From CAYRSS01 sp964426945 (GTDB lineage Bacteria > Planctomycetota > Phycisphaerae > UBA1845), in the NCBI GenBank assembly GCA_964426945.1, contig CAYRSS010000016.1:24159-88158 (forward strand): a stretch of 64,000 bases of DNA, in the 5' to 3' direction. Shown piece by piece: positions 8,281 through 16,777 of this stretch. The position numbers and the translations under genes are program-made. The notes under the pieces are model-generated. The model saw only the letters and a list, made by a program, of their open reading frames with translations. It was not told the origin of the DNA and did no database searches. Positions within the stretch are counted from its first letter, which is position 1. Each line of letters begins with the position of its first letter.

Positions 8281-9207
8281 ATGATTGTCGATTGTTACAC
8301 ACACATGTGGGAGTCCTCGACGAAGGCCGGCCTGCGCCTGTCGGCTGCCCGTCACCAGCCGCCCCTGCCGCGGGACGCCAACCGCGAGTTGATGGCGGGG
8401 CCCAAGCGGCTGCTCGCCGCGGCGGTACATGTGGACCGCAGCATCGTGCTGGGCTTCAAGAGCCGCTACCTCGGCGTGGACCTGTCGAATGACTACCTGG
8501 CCGCCCGCGTGGCGGACAATCCCGACCGGCTGATCGGCTTCGCCGGGATCGACCCGAGCCGTCCGCGCGAGGCTACCGAGGACATCCACCGGGCGAAGAA
8601 CGAGCTCGGCCTGCGCGGCGTCGCCGTGGCACCGGCGGCGCAGGACTTTCACCCGACCAGCAGCCAGGCGATGCAGGTCTACGCGGTGACGGCGCAGGCC
8701 CGGCTGCCGATCGTGTTTCACGTCGGCGTCGAACTGACGGTGGAGACCAAGCTCGAGTTCGCCCAGCCCCTGCTGCTCGACGAGGTGGCCCGCGAGTTCC
8801 CCGAGATGCGCATGGTCGTGTCGCACATGGGCTTCCCGTGGATCAGCGAAACGAACATGCTGCTGGCCAAGCACGAGCACGTGTACGCCGAGATCAGCTG
8901 GCTGCTGCACCAGCCGTGGCAGGCGTACCAGGCGCTGCTGGCGGCGTACCACGCGGGGGTGATCGACAAGCTGCTGTTCGGCAGCGGCTTCCCTTATCTG
9001 CCGCCCGACTTCGCCATCGAGGCGCTGTACAGCATCAACCAGATGATCCACGGCACGCACCTGCCGACGATTCCGCGCGAGGCGCTGCGCGGCATCGTCG
9101 AGCGTGACGCCCTCGCCCTGCTCGGCCTCGAGCCGCCGATGGCGACCGTCGGCGTGGCCGATCCTGTCGACGCCCTGCACGAGGATCGAGAGCTGGACGA
9201 GGTCTGA
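8281..9207 (+). CDS. amidohydrolase-2 family TIM-barrel protein with altered metal ligands
   Basis: The 308-residue protein has the amidohydrolase-2 layout (the superfamily branch that contains ACMSD and resorcylate-type decarboxylases): N-terminal strand MIVDCYTHMW, strand-5 histidine IVFHVG (H147), strand-6 histidine VVSHMG (H182), and the terminal LLFGSGFP loop. Two usual catalytic positions differ. The first histidine of the HxH pair is tyrosine (Y6), and the aspartate of the FGSDxP motif is glycine (G236). Metal-dependent hydrolysis of the classical kind is therefore doubtful. It is the first gene of the Ole/FAS/CrtI cluster, close upstream of oleC. Because OleB is missing here, a role in decarboxylation is conceivable but unproven. 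Confidence 0.8.
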   Translation: MIVDCYTHMWESSTKAGLRLSAARHQPPLPRDANRELMAGPKRLLAAAVHVDRSIVLGFKSRYLGVDLSNDYLAARVADNPDRLIGFAGIDPSRPREATEDIHRAKNELGLRGVAVAPAAQDFHPTSSQAMQVYAVTAQARLPIVFHVGVELTVETKLEFAQPLLLDEVAREFPEMRMVVSHMGFPWISETNMLLAKHEHVYAEISWLLHQPWQAYQALLAAYHAGVIDKLLFGSGFPYLPPDFAIEALYSINQMIHGTHLPTIPREALRGIVERDALALLGLEPPMATVGVADPVDALHEDRELDEV

Positions 9208-9285
9208 CCGGCCTTGCCGCGCCCTGCGGTCCGTCGGCGTGATCAGCGGCCGGCGGCGGGGCCTCTCCCTGCGGAACCGATCGCC

Positions 9286-10983
9286 GTGAACACGCTCCTA
9301 TCCAGACCGGGCGGCGATGCTCCTTCCATCGAATCTGTCACGCACAACACCGGCGAGTTTCTGCGCCGCGCCGCGGCGACAGCGCCGGACCAGGCGGCCG
9401 TGATCGTCGTGCGCCGGCGCGATGCGAGCGGTCGGCCGGAGTATGCGCAGCTGACGTTCGACGAGCTGGAGCGGCTGTCGAACCGCTGCGCAAACGGGCT
9501 CGCCGCCGCGGGTGTCACGCGCGGGATGCGCGTGGTGATGATGGTCCGGCCGGGGTTCGAGTTCACCGCGCTGGTCTTCGCGCTGCTCAAACTGGGCGCG
9601 CCGCCGGTGCTGATCGATCCCGGCATGGGGTTGTCGCGGCTGCTTGAGTGCATCCGGCAGGTCGACGCGCAGGCGATGGTGGGTATTCCGCTGGCGCACC
9701 TGGTGCGTCGGCTTCGCCCGCGGGCGTTTGCGGCGGTGCGCGTGGCGGTGACCGTCGGGCGGCGCCGGCTGTGGGGCGGGCCGACGCTGGCGGGGCTGAT
9801 CGAGGACGCGCCGGACACCTTCGAGCCGATCGTGCCCCAGCCCGGCGAGACCGCGGCGATTCTCTTCACCAGCGGCAGCACCGGCCCCGCCAAGGGGGTG
9901 CTCTATGAGCACGGCATGTTCAACGCCCAGGTCGCGATGATCCGCGACTGCTACGACATGCTCCCGGGCGAGATCGACCTCTCGACCTTTCCGCTCTTCG
10001 CCCTCTTCGCCACCGGCATGGGCATGACCAGCGTGATCCCCGAGATGGACGCGGCGCGGCCCGGCCGGGCCGATCCGGCGAAGATCGTCGAGGCGATTCG
10101 CGATCATCGCATCACCACGGCGTTCGGCTCGCCGGCGCTGTGGCGGCGCGTGGCGGCGTGGTGTACGCAGCGCGGCGAGAAGCTGCCGAGCATGAAGCGG
10201 ATTCTCATCGCCGGGGCGCCGGTGCCGACGCGCGTGATCGAGCAGCTTCGCGCTGCGCTGCCGGCCGGTGCCGATGTCCACACGCCCTACGGTGCGACCG
10301 AGTCGCTGCCGGTGGCGACGATCGCCGGGCGCGAGATTGTCGAGCGATGCGCAGCGCAGACCGACAGCGGCGCGGGCACCTGCGTGGGGCGTGCGCTGCC
10401 GGGCGTGGAGCTGCGAATCATCCGCATCACCGACGAGCCGATCGCCGCATGGCGCAACGACCTCGCTGTCCGGCCGGGCGAGGTGGGCGAGATCATCGCG
10501 CGCAGTCCGGCGGTGACGCGCGGCTATTTCCGCCTGCCGGCGGCGGACGCGGTGTCCAAGATCCACGATGGTGCCACGCTATGGCACCGCATCGGCGACG
10601 TCGGGCGAATCGACGAGGAAGGCCGCCTGTGGTTCGCCGGCCGGCGGAGCCATCGCGTTGAAACACGCGAAGGCGTGCTGTTCACGGAATGCTGCGAGCC
10701 GGTCTACAACGTTCACGCGGCCGTCGCGCGGTGCGCGCTGGTCGGCGTCGGTCCCGTCGGCGACAAGGAGCCGGTGCTGATCGTCGAGCCGGTCGGCGGC
10801 CGACTTCCGCGTGGTGCGGCCCGTGATCGGCTCGTTCGTGAACTGCTCTCACTCGGTGAGAAAGTCGCCCACACCCGGGCGATTCGGCGGGTGCTGTTTC
10901 ATCGCTCGCTGCCGGTGGACGTGCGGCACAATGCCAAGATCAACCGCGAATGGCTGGCGGCCTGGGCGGAGCGCCGTTCATGA
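9286..10983 (+). CDS. oleC: OleC-type AMP-dependent beta-lactone synthetase
   Basis: The 565-residue protein belongs to the ANL adenylation superfamily. In head-to-head hydrocarbon synthesis OleC converts a 2-alkyl-3-hydroxyacid to a beta-lactone using ATP. The P-loop motif is LFTSGSTGPAKGV. PVLIDPGMG is characteristic of OleC rather than ordinary acyl-CoA ligases. The A5 motif is TPYGATESLPV, and WHRIGDVGRIDEEGRLW is the A7/A8 hinge region. The C-terminus carries the HNAKINREWLA lysine segment. The open frame extends to a TTG at 9214; the GTG at 9286 is chosen because the intervening residues are low-complexity, but no clear ribosome site decides it. The stop overlaps the oleD start by 4 bases. 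Confidence 0.9.
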   Translation: MNTLLSRPGGDAPSIESVTHNTGEFLRRAAATAPDQAAVIVVRRRDASGRPEYAQLTFDELERLSNRCANGLAAAGVTRGMRVVMMVRPGFEFTALVFALLKLGAPPVLIDPGMGLSRLLECIRQVDAQAMVGIPLAHLVRRLRPRAFAAVRVAVTVGRRRLWGGPTLAGLIEDAPDTFEPIVPQPGETAAILFTSGSTGPAKGVLYEHGMFNAQVAMIRDCYDMLPGEIDLSTFPLFALFATGMGMTSVIPEMDAARPGRADPAKIVEAIRDHRITTAFGSPALWRRVAAWCTQRGEKLPSMKRILIAGAPVPTRVIEQLRAALPAGADVHTPYGATESLPVATIAGREIVERCAAQTDSGAGTCVGRALPGVELRIIRITDEPIAAWRNDLAVRPGEVGEIIARSPAVTRGYFRLPAADAVSKIHDGATLWHRIGDVGRIDEEGRLWFAGRRSHRVETREGVLFTECCEPVYNVHAAVARCALVGVGPVGDKEPVLIVEPVGGRLPRGAARDRLVRELLSLGEKVAHTRAIRRVLFHRSLPVDVRHNAKINREWLAAWAERRS

Positions 10984-12002
10984 GGGCCCTGGTGACCGGC
11001 GGCGGCGGCTTTGTCGGCACCCGCATCGCGCAGATGCTGCACGACGCGGGCCATGAGGTGCTCGCGCTGGGCCGCAACGACTATCCGCACCTCACCGCGG
11101 CGGGCATCCGAACGGTCCGTGCCGACCTGCGCGACGCGGCGGCGATTCGACGCGCCGGCGAGGGCATGGACGTCGTGTTTCATGCGGGCGCTGTGCCCGG
11201 CATCTGGGGGCCGCGACGGACGTTCTGGGACATCAACGTCGGCGGTACGGAGAACGTGATCGCGGCCTGCCGGGCGCATGGCGTGCCGAAGCTGGTATTC
11301 ACCAGCTCGCCGAGCGTCGTGTTCGGCGAGGAGGAGGTCTGCGGCATCGACGAGTCCGCGCCCTACCCCGCGCGATACCTGACCCACTACCCGGAGACGA
11401 AGGCCCGCGCGGAGCAACTCGTCCTCACCGCGAATGACGCGAGTCTCTCGACGGTGGCGCTGCGGCCGCACTACATTTGGGGACCGGGCGATACGAACCT
11501 GATCCCGCGGGTGATCGACCGCGCCCGGCGTGGGCGGCTCATCCAGGTGGGCGACGGCTCGAACCGGGTGGACATCACCTACATCGACAACTGCGCGGCG
11601 GCGCACCTGCTGGCCGCTGAGCGCGTGCAGCCCAAGGCGGCCTGTGCCGGGCGGGCGTATTTCATTGCCAATGCGGAGCCGGTTCGGATCTGGCCCTGGC
11701 TCGATGCCCTGATGAAGCGGCTGGGCCTGCCAGGCGTCCGGGGGCGGATGCCCTACGGCGTGGCCCGTGCCATGGGGCGTGTATCCGAGCTCGTATACGG
11801 CTCGCTGGGCATCCAGCGGGAGCCCCTGATGACGCGCTTCCTGGCAGCCCAGCTCGCAAAGTCTCACTATTTTAACATGGCCGCGGCGAAGCGGGATCTG
11901 GGTTACGAGGCTTCGGTCTCGAACGAGGAGGGCGTCGATCGGCTCGTCGCCTGGTACGAGCGCCACGGCCTGCCCGCGGGACGCCGGTCGATTGCCATGT
12001 GA
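10980..12002 (+). CDS. oleD: OleD-type NAD(P)-dependent 2-alkyl-3-ketoacid reductase
   Basis: The 340-residue protein is an extended short-chain dehydrogenase (3-beta-hydroxysteroid dehydrogenase-like). OleD reduces the 2-alkyl-3-ketoacid made by OleA. Visible are the Rossmann motif VTGGGGFVGTRIA at the N-terminus, VFHAGAVPGIWG, VGGTENVIAACRAHGV, the catalytic YxxxK in HYPETKARAEQ and LRPHYIWGPGD. The WG(P) and GPGD elements are typical of OleD. The ATG overlaps the oleC stop (ATGA at 10980-10983), so the pair is translationally coupled. Confidence 0.9.
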   Translation: MRALVTGGGGFVGTRIAQMLHDAGHEVLALGRNDYPHLTAAGIRTVRADLRDAAAIRRAGEGMDVVFHAGAVPGIWGPRRTFWDINVGGTENVIAACRAHGVPKLVFTSSPSVVFGEEEVCGIDESAPYPARYLTHYPETKARAEQLVLTANDASLSTVALRPHYIWGPGDTNLIPRVIDRARRGRLIQVGDGSNRVDITYIDNCAAAHLLAAERVQPKAACAGRAYFIANAEPVRIWPWLDALMKRLGLPGVRGRMPYGVARAMGRVSELVYGSLGIQREPLMTRFLAAQLAKSHYFNMAAAKRDLGYEASVSNEEGVDRLVAWYERHGLPAGRRSIAM

Positions 12003-12041
12003 TATCCTGCCGGTCGGTCGGGTGGCAGGGCTCCCCCCGCG

Positions 12042-12069
12042 TTCCCTTTCGGGCGACCCTTGCTAGAAT
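12042..12069 (+). promoter_or_regulatory. candidate extended -10 promoter of the fabF-like gene
   Basis: TGCTAGAAT (12061-12069) is an extended -10 element. TTCCCT at 12042-12047 with 16-base spacing is a weak -35. It lies about 73 bases before the ATG at 12142, in the 139-base gap after oleD, so the FAS/CrtI part may be transcribed separately from oleCD. Confidence 0.4.
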
Positions 12070-12141
12070 GCGGGACTCAGGCGCGGTCCCGCAGGCGCGG
12101 CGATCCGACGGCCGGGTACGGACCGCAGCAACCGGGCTCTC

Positions 12142-13380
12142 ATGAGCGACCATGACCGCATTGTCATCACCGGCGCCGGTGTTGCCGCCCCCAACGGCGG
12201 GAGCCTCGCCGAGTTCCGGCGCAGCCTGCTGAGCGGGGTCTCGGGCGTCACGGCGATCGAGACGCGGTTCATGGGTCGGGTGTTGGCTGGGGTCTGCTCC
12301 TTCGACGAGACCCGCTACCAGTCCAAGAAGGACCGTCGGCGGGGCACGCGGGCAGGGTCGATTTCCATCTACTGCACCCATGAGGCCTTCGCCCACGCGG
12401 GGCTGAAGCCGCTGGAGCTCGACCGTTCGCGTGTGGGGGTGTTCATCGGCATCACCGAGCACGGCACGGTCGAAACCGAGAACGAGATTGACGCGATTCG
12501 GCAGTACGACTATGACACCAAGTACTGGTCGCACCACCACAACCCGCGAACGGTGGCCAACAACCCCGCGGGCGAGGTGACCGTCAACCTGGGCATCCAC
12601 GGCCCCCACTACACGATCGGGGCCGCCTGTGCCGCGGGTAACGCCGGGCTGATCCAGGGTGTGCAGATGCTGCGGCTGGGCGAGGTCGACCTGGCGATCG
12701 CCGGCGGGGTCTCCGAGGCGACCGGCTCGTTCGGCATTTTCGCCAGCTTCGCCGCCCAGAACGCCCTTGCTTACGACGAGGTGCCGGCCCGGGCCTGCCG
12801 TCCGTTTGACGCCAAGCGTAAGGGCATCGTGGTGTCGGAGGGCGGCGGACTGTTCGTGCTCGAGCGGCTGCGTGACGCGAAGCGCCGCGGGGCGACGATC
12901 CTGGCCGAGGTCGCGGGTTACGCGATGAACTCGGACGCCAGTGATCCGGTCCTGCCCGAGCCGGACCGTGTCAGCGACTGCATGCGGATGGCCATCACGC
13001 GGGCCGGCCTGTCCCCCGACGAGGTGAACATCGTCAGCACGCACGCCACCGCGACCGAACTGGGCGACGAGCAGGAGGCCAAGGCCCTGCGGCAGGTGTT
13101 TTCCGACTGCCCGCGGGCGTATGTCAACAACACCAAGAGCTTCATCGGCCACGCGATGGGCGCGGCCGGCGCGCTCGAACTGGCGGGCAATCTCGGGTCG
13201 CTTCAGGACGGCGTCGTGCATCCGACGATCAACCTCGACGAGCCGGACGAGCGCTGCATGGTGCGGAACCTGGTCATCGGCGAGCCGAGGTCGATCGGAC
13301 GGGTGGACTACATTCTCAATAACTCTTTCGGCATGCTGGGTATCAACTCGGCGGTCGTGGTCAAGCGCTTCGAGGCGTAG
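12142..13380 (+). CDS. FabF-like beta-ketoacyl-ACP synthase (KAS II type)
   Basis: The 412-residue condensing enzyme extends an acyl chain by decarboxylative condensation with malonyl-ACP. The nucleophile is C163 in IGAACAAGNAG. The two histidines lie in VSTHATATELGD and TKSFIGHAMGAAG. The C-terminal NNSFGMLGINSAVV matches the KAS GFGG-type loop but with FGMLG. The STHATAT segment replaces the more common NAHGTST of housekeeping FabF, which fits a specialised enzyme. It is followed after 51 bases by a dedicated acyl carrier protein. Confidence 0.9.
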   Translation: MSDHDRIVITGAGVAAPNGGSLAEFRRSLLSGVSGVTAIETRFMGRVLAGVCSFDETRYQSKKDRRRGTRAGSISIYCTHEAFAHAGLKPLELDRSRVGVFIGITEHGTVETENEIDAIRQYDYDTKYWSHHHNPRTVANNPAGEVTVNLGIHGPHYTIGAACAAGNAGLIQGVQMLRLGEVDLAIAGGVSEATGSFGIFASFAAQNALAYDEVPARACRPFDAKRKGIVVSEGGGLFVLERLRDAKRRGATILAEVAGYAMNSDASDPVLPEPDRVSDCMRMAITRAGLSPDEVNIVSTHATATELGDEQEAKALRQVFSDCPRAYVNNTKSFIGHAMGAAGALELAGNLGSLQDGVVHPTINLDEPDERCMVRNLVIGEPRSIGRVDYILNNSFGMLGINSAVVVKRFEA

Positions 13381-13431
13381 GCGGCGGTCGGGATCTTCAG
13401 GCAGGAACGGACGCGGAGGTACGGGTGGAGA

Positions 13432-13692
13432 ATGGTTGAGGCGCAGGTCAAGCAGATCGTTCTGGACATCGTGGCCGTGGTTGCGCCCGATGCCGACCTT
13501 AGCAACATCAAGAGCGACGTCCGCCTCCGCGACCAGCTCGAGCTGGACTCGATGGACTTCCTGGACATCGTCATGGAACTTCGCAAGCGCTACAAGGTCG
13601 AGGTGCCCAAGGAAGACTACATGCAGCTCGAGAGTCTCGACAGCTGCGCGCGGTACCTGGGGCCCAAGCTGGCCGGCGTGGCCGTGGCCTGA
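13432..13692 (+). CDS. acyl carrier protein
   Basis: The 86-residue protein has the four-helix ACP pattern. The phosphopantetheine attachment serine is S40 in LELDSMDFLDIV (the common motif is DSL; here DSM), followed by the acidic helix II and the VPKEDYMQLESL segment. It should carry the growing acyl chain for the neighbouring condensing enzyme, dehydratase and reductase. The cluster also encodes a phosphopantetheinyl transferase at 18200 that could activate it. Confidence 0.92.
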   Translation: MVEAQVKQIVLDIVAVVAPDADLSNIKSDVRLRDQLELDSMDFLDIVMELRKRYKVEVPKEDYMQLESLDSCARYLGPKLAGVAVA

Positions 13693-13791
13693 CGCTCCTC
13701 CGATCACCGCTTCCTGACTGACGCCCGACCGCGCGGCCGCCCAGCCCGATGGCAACCTCACGCCCGGTTTTCGGCAGCCGGCAAGTTTCCG

Positions 13792-15231
13792 ATGCATTAT
13801 GACGCCGCGATCATCGGCGCCGGCATGTCCGGCCTGGCCGCCGGCATCCGGCTGGCGATGTACGATCGCAGCGTCTGTATTCTCGAGCGCCATTACGCCT
13901 ACGGCGGACTCAACTCGTACTATCGCATCGACGGCCGCGACTACGACGTCGGCCTGCACGCACTGACCAACTACGTCCCCCCCGGCGTCCGCAGCGGCCC
14001 GCTGCCCAAGCTTCTGCGCCAGCTTCGTCTGACGCGAGACGACTTCGACCTGCGCGAGCAGCGCGGCAGCCGCATCGTCTTTCCCGGTCGCTCGCTTCGG
14101 TTCACCAACGATATCGCCGTGCTGACCGAGGAGGTCGCCCGCGAGTTCCCCGGCGAGGTCGACGGCTTCCGGCGACTGGTCGAGCTGGTCCGCTCGCGTG
14201 AGTACGACGTCGCGGACGCCGGCCGCGCGACGGCCCGCGGCGTGCTGGGCGAGTTCCTGCGCGACCCGGTCCTCATCGACATGATTCTCTGCCCGGTCAT
14301 GTACTACGGCAGCCCCAGCCCGCGCGACGTCGACTTCGCCTACTTCTCGATTCTCTTCCGAAGCCTCTTCTGCGAGGGTTTCGCGCGGCCGCCGGGAGGT
14401 GTGCGGACGATCATCAAGGCACTGGTCCGGCGATTCCGCGAGTGCGGCGGGAAGCTGCGCATGAATACGGGCGTCGAGCGGATTGAGTTGAGAGACGGTC
14501 GGGTCGCTGCCCTCCACTTGCCCGGCGGCGAGACGGTGACGGCCGATCGCGTGTTTTCGTGCGCCGGGGCCCACGAGACGATGCGACTCTGCGGGCTCGG
14601 GCCGGCGACGCCGCCCGATCTCGATCGGCGGCTGACCTTCGTCGAATCCATCACCGTGCTGCCTGAGCCGCCGGCCGCGGTGGGGCTGGCCGACACGATT
14701 ACTTTCTTCAATGCGGGTGAACGATTTGTCTATGACCGGCCGGCGGATGACTGTATCGACGACCGCAGCGGCGTGTTGTGCTGCCCGAACAACTACGAGG
14801 GGCACGAGGGTCTGGCCGAGGGGGTGGTCCGCCTGACTGCGCTGGCCGACTACGGCCGGTGGGCGGCCCTCGGCGAGGCGGCCTATCGCCGCGAAAAGGA
14901 GCGGACCTACGACCGGCTGCTCGGGCGGGCCCGGGGGCTCGGGCTACGCTATGATGGCCAGCCCCTGGCCCGGGACGTGTTCACGCCGCTGACCATCGAG
15001 CGGTTCACCGGGCACGCGGGCGGGGCCGTGTACGGCTCGCCGACGAAGATCGGCGACGGCCGGACCGCGGTGGAGAATCTGTTCCTCTGCGGGACGGATA
15101 CCGGGCTGGTCGGTATCATCGGCACGCTGCTGAGCGGCGTGATGATCGCCAACGCGTACGGACTGGAAGAAACGCCAGAACGTGGAAACGCGGAAACGCC
15201 GAAAAGTCAAAACGCCAAAACGCCAAAATAG
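13792..15231 (+). CDS. CrtI/phytoene-desaturase-type FAD oxidoreductase (first copy)
   Basis: The 479-residue protein has an N-terminal FAD-binding motif (AAIIGAGMSGLAAGIRLA, residues 5-22), the ERHYAYGGLNSYY region equivalent to the LE...GG motif of CrtI enzymes, and a C-terminal FAD-contact region NLFLCGTDTGLVGIIGTLLSG. Relatives desaturate, isomerise or saturate polyene chains (phytoene desaturase, CrtISO, retinol saturase). No phytoene synthase or other carotenoid gene is nearby, so the substrate is more likely an acyl-ACP or polyene of this cluster. The last 16 residues (ETPERGNAETPK onward) are low-complexity and derive from a DNA repeat that runs into the 3' end of the gene. Confidence 0.85.
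   Translation: MHYDAAIIGAGMSGLAAGIRLAMYDRSVCILERHYAYGGLNSYYRIDGRDYDVGLHALTNYVPPGVRSGPLPKLLRQLRLTRDDFDLREQRGSRIVFPGRSLRFTNDIAVLTEEVAREFPGEVDGFRRLVELVRSREYDVADAGRATARGVLGEFLRDPVLIDMILCPVMYYGSPSPRDVDFAYFSILFRSLFCEGFARPPGGVRTIIKALVRRFRECGGKLRMNTGVERIELRDGRVAALHLPGGETVTADRVFSCAGAHETMRLCGLGPATPPDLDRRLTFVESITVLPEPPAAVGLADTITFFNAGERFVYDRPADDCIDDRSGVLCCPNNYEGHEGLAEGVVRLTALADYGRWAALGEAAYRREKERTYDRLLGRARGLGLRYDGQPLARDVFTPLTIERFTGHAGGAVYGSPTKIGDGRTAVENLFLCGTDTGLVGIIGTLLSGVMIANAYGLEETPERGNAETPKSQNAKTPK
15168..15231 (+). repeat. degenerate tandem repeat with AACGCCRAAA-like units
   Basis: About seven imperfect copies of a 7-10-base unit (AAACGCC, GAAACGCG, AAAACGCC) run up to the stop codon of the first CrtI-type gene and encode its low-complexity tail. 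Base composition differs clearly from the surrounding high-GC coding sequence. Confidence 0.6.
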
Positions 15232-15282
15232 GAGGTCGGCGGCAGCGGGGGCATTTACGGCCACCCTCAAGACGCTTCGCCT

Positions 15283-15309
15283 CTGGCTGATAGCCGATAG
15301 CTGAGAGCT
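15283..15309 (+). repeat. short direct repeat GCTGATAGCCGATAGCTGAGAG
   Basis: Three imperfect copies of GCYGATAG occur immediately before the start of the second CrtI-type gene. Together with the tandem repeat that ends at 15231 this makes the junction between the two paralogues unusually repetitive. Confidence 0.45.
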
Positions 15310-15316
15310 CCCTGCG

Positions 15317-16741
15317 ATGTCCCGCGACCGACTCGACGGAACCCACGACTACTACGACGTCATCGTCATCGGCTCCGGCCTGGCGGGGATGACGGCGGCG
15401 AACCGCCTCGCGTGCGGGGGGGCGTCGGTGCTGCTGCTTGAGCAGCACTACAACTACGGCGGGATGGCCACCTGGTTCCGGCGCAAGGGCGGACACATCT
15501 TCGACATCTCCCTCCACGGCTTTCCCGTCGGGATGATCAAGAGCTGCCGCAAGTACTGGACGGCGGAGATCGCCGACTCGATCGTCCAGCTCAAGAACAT
15601 AAGGTTCGACAACCCGCAGTTCACGCTCGACACGACCTTTGACCGCGTCGATTTTACACGCCAGCTCATCGAGCGTTTCGGCGTGCCGAAAGAGACGGTC
15701 GACGACTTCTTCAACACCGCCCGCGCGATGGATTTCTACGACGACCAGTCGATGACCACGCGGCAACTGTTCGAGCGGTTCTTCCCCGGCCGGCGCGACG
15801 TGTGGCGGCTGCTCATGGAGCCCATCGCGTACGCCAACGGCTCCACGCTCGACGATCCCGCCATCACCTACGGCATCGTCTTTTCGAACTTCATGAGCAG
15901 CGGCGTGTACATCTTTCAGGGCGGCACTGACAAGCTCATCTTCCTGATGAAGGAGGAGATGAAGCGCAACGGCGTCGATCTGCGCAAGCAGGTGCTTGTT
16001 GATCGCATCGTGGTCGACGGCGGCCGGGCGACCGGCGTGGTCGCGGGCGGGCGGACGATCCGCTGCGGCGCGGTGGTCTCCAACGCCAACCTGAAGACGA
16101 CGCTTGAGGGTCTCGTGGGCTATCAGCATCTGCGCCCCGAGTTCGCCGCGGAGGCGAAGGCCGTGCGGCTGAACAACAGCAGTTGCCAGGTGTACATGGG
16201 GCTGCGCAAAGGCGAGACGATGCCCTTCATCGGCGAGCTGCTGTTCACCTCGACCGATCCGGAGTTCGACTCGGTGCGGCTCTGTGCGAAAGACGGGGGC
16301 AGCCGGACGTTCTCGATGTACTATCCCGACATCCGCCCCGGCTCGGATCGCTACGCGGTGGTCTCGTCGACCAACGCCAACTGGGGCGACTGGGCTCATC
16401 TCTCCGAGTCAGAGTACGCGGCCCAGAAGCAGCAATTGGTCGAGGATACGCTCGACTGCCTCGACCGGTACCTGCCCGGCATCCGCGGGAAGATTGACCA
16501 TGTTGAGGCATCCACCCCGCGGACCTTCCATCACTACACGCACCAGATGATGGGCGCGACGTTCGGCACCAAGTTCGAGGGGCTGAAAGTCAGCATGGAC
16601 CTGCCGAAGGAGGTCCCCGGGCTCTTCCATACCGGATCGGTGGGGATCATCATGTCGGGCTGGCTCGGCACGATCAACTACGGCGTCATCGTGGCGAACG
16701 AGGTCGAGAGCTTCCTGCAGACGCAGGTGGCCCGCACGTAG
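15317..16741 (+). CDS. CrtI/phytoene-desaturase-type FAD oxidoreductase (second copy)
   Basis: The 474-residue protein is related to the first copy but clearly divergent. The FAD motif is VIVIGSGLAGMTAANRLA (about residues 15-32), then LEQHYNYGGMATWF. The C-terminal FAD-contact region is GLFHTGSVGIIMSGWLGTINYG. Compared with the 13792 product it has its own middle domain (FERFFPGRRDVWRLLMEP, YIFQGGTDKLIFLMKEEM). The pair of non-identical CrtI-type enzymes suggests two consecutive reactions or a heteromer, as with CrtP/CrtQ or desaturase plus isomerase. The start at 15317 fits the FAD motif position; repeats just upstream obscure any ribosome site. Confidence 0.85.
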   Translation: MSRDRLDGTHDYYDVIVIGSGLAGMTAANRLACGGASVLLLEQHYNYGGMATWFRRKGGHIFDISLHGFPVGMIKSCRKYWTAEIADSIVQLKNIRFDNPQFTLDTTFDRVDFTRQLIERFGVPKETVDDFFNTARAMDFYDDQSMTTRQLFERFFPGRRDVWRLLMEPIAYANGSTLDDPAITYGIVFSNFMSSGVYIFQGGTDKLIFLMKEEMKRNGVDLRKQVLVDRIVVDGGRATGVVAGGRTIRCGAVVSNANLKTTLEGLVGYQHLRPEFAAEAKAVRLNNSSCQVYMGLRKGETMPFIGELLFTSTDPEFDSVRLCAKDGGSRTFSMYYPDIRPGSDRYAVVSSTNANWGDWAHLSESEYAAQKQQLVEDTLDCLDRYLPGIRGKIDHVEASTPRTFHHYTHQMMGATFGTKFEGLKVSMDLPKEVPGLFHTGSVGIIMSGWLGTINYGVIVANEVESFLQTQVART

Positions 16742-16777
16742 CCCCGACGCGTCGCGCGGCGGGGAGAGGGAGCGATC

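Noticed and set aside
8106..8282. Rest of the minus-strand frame upstream of the dockerin remnant as a gene
   Set aside because: Composition is Arg/Gly/His-rich without any domain; only the last 22 codons are recognisable.
11872..14805. 977-residue open frame on the minus strand
   Set aside because: It is antisense to oleD, fabF-like, ACP and CrtI genes whose motifs are clear; its translation is His/Arg/Pro-rich, typical of a high-GC shadow frame.
13792..16741. Carotenoid biosynthesis cluster
   Set aside because: No phytoene synthase, prenyl transferase or cyclase is present; the neighbours are fatty-acid-type enzymes.
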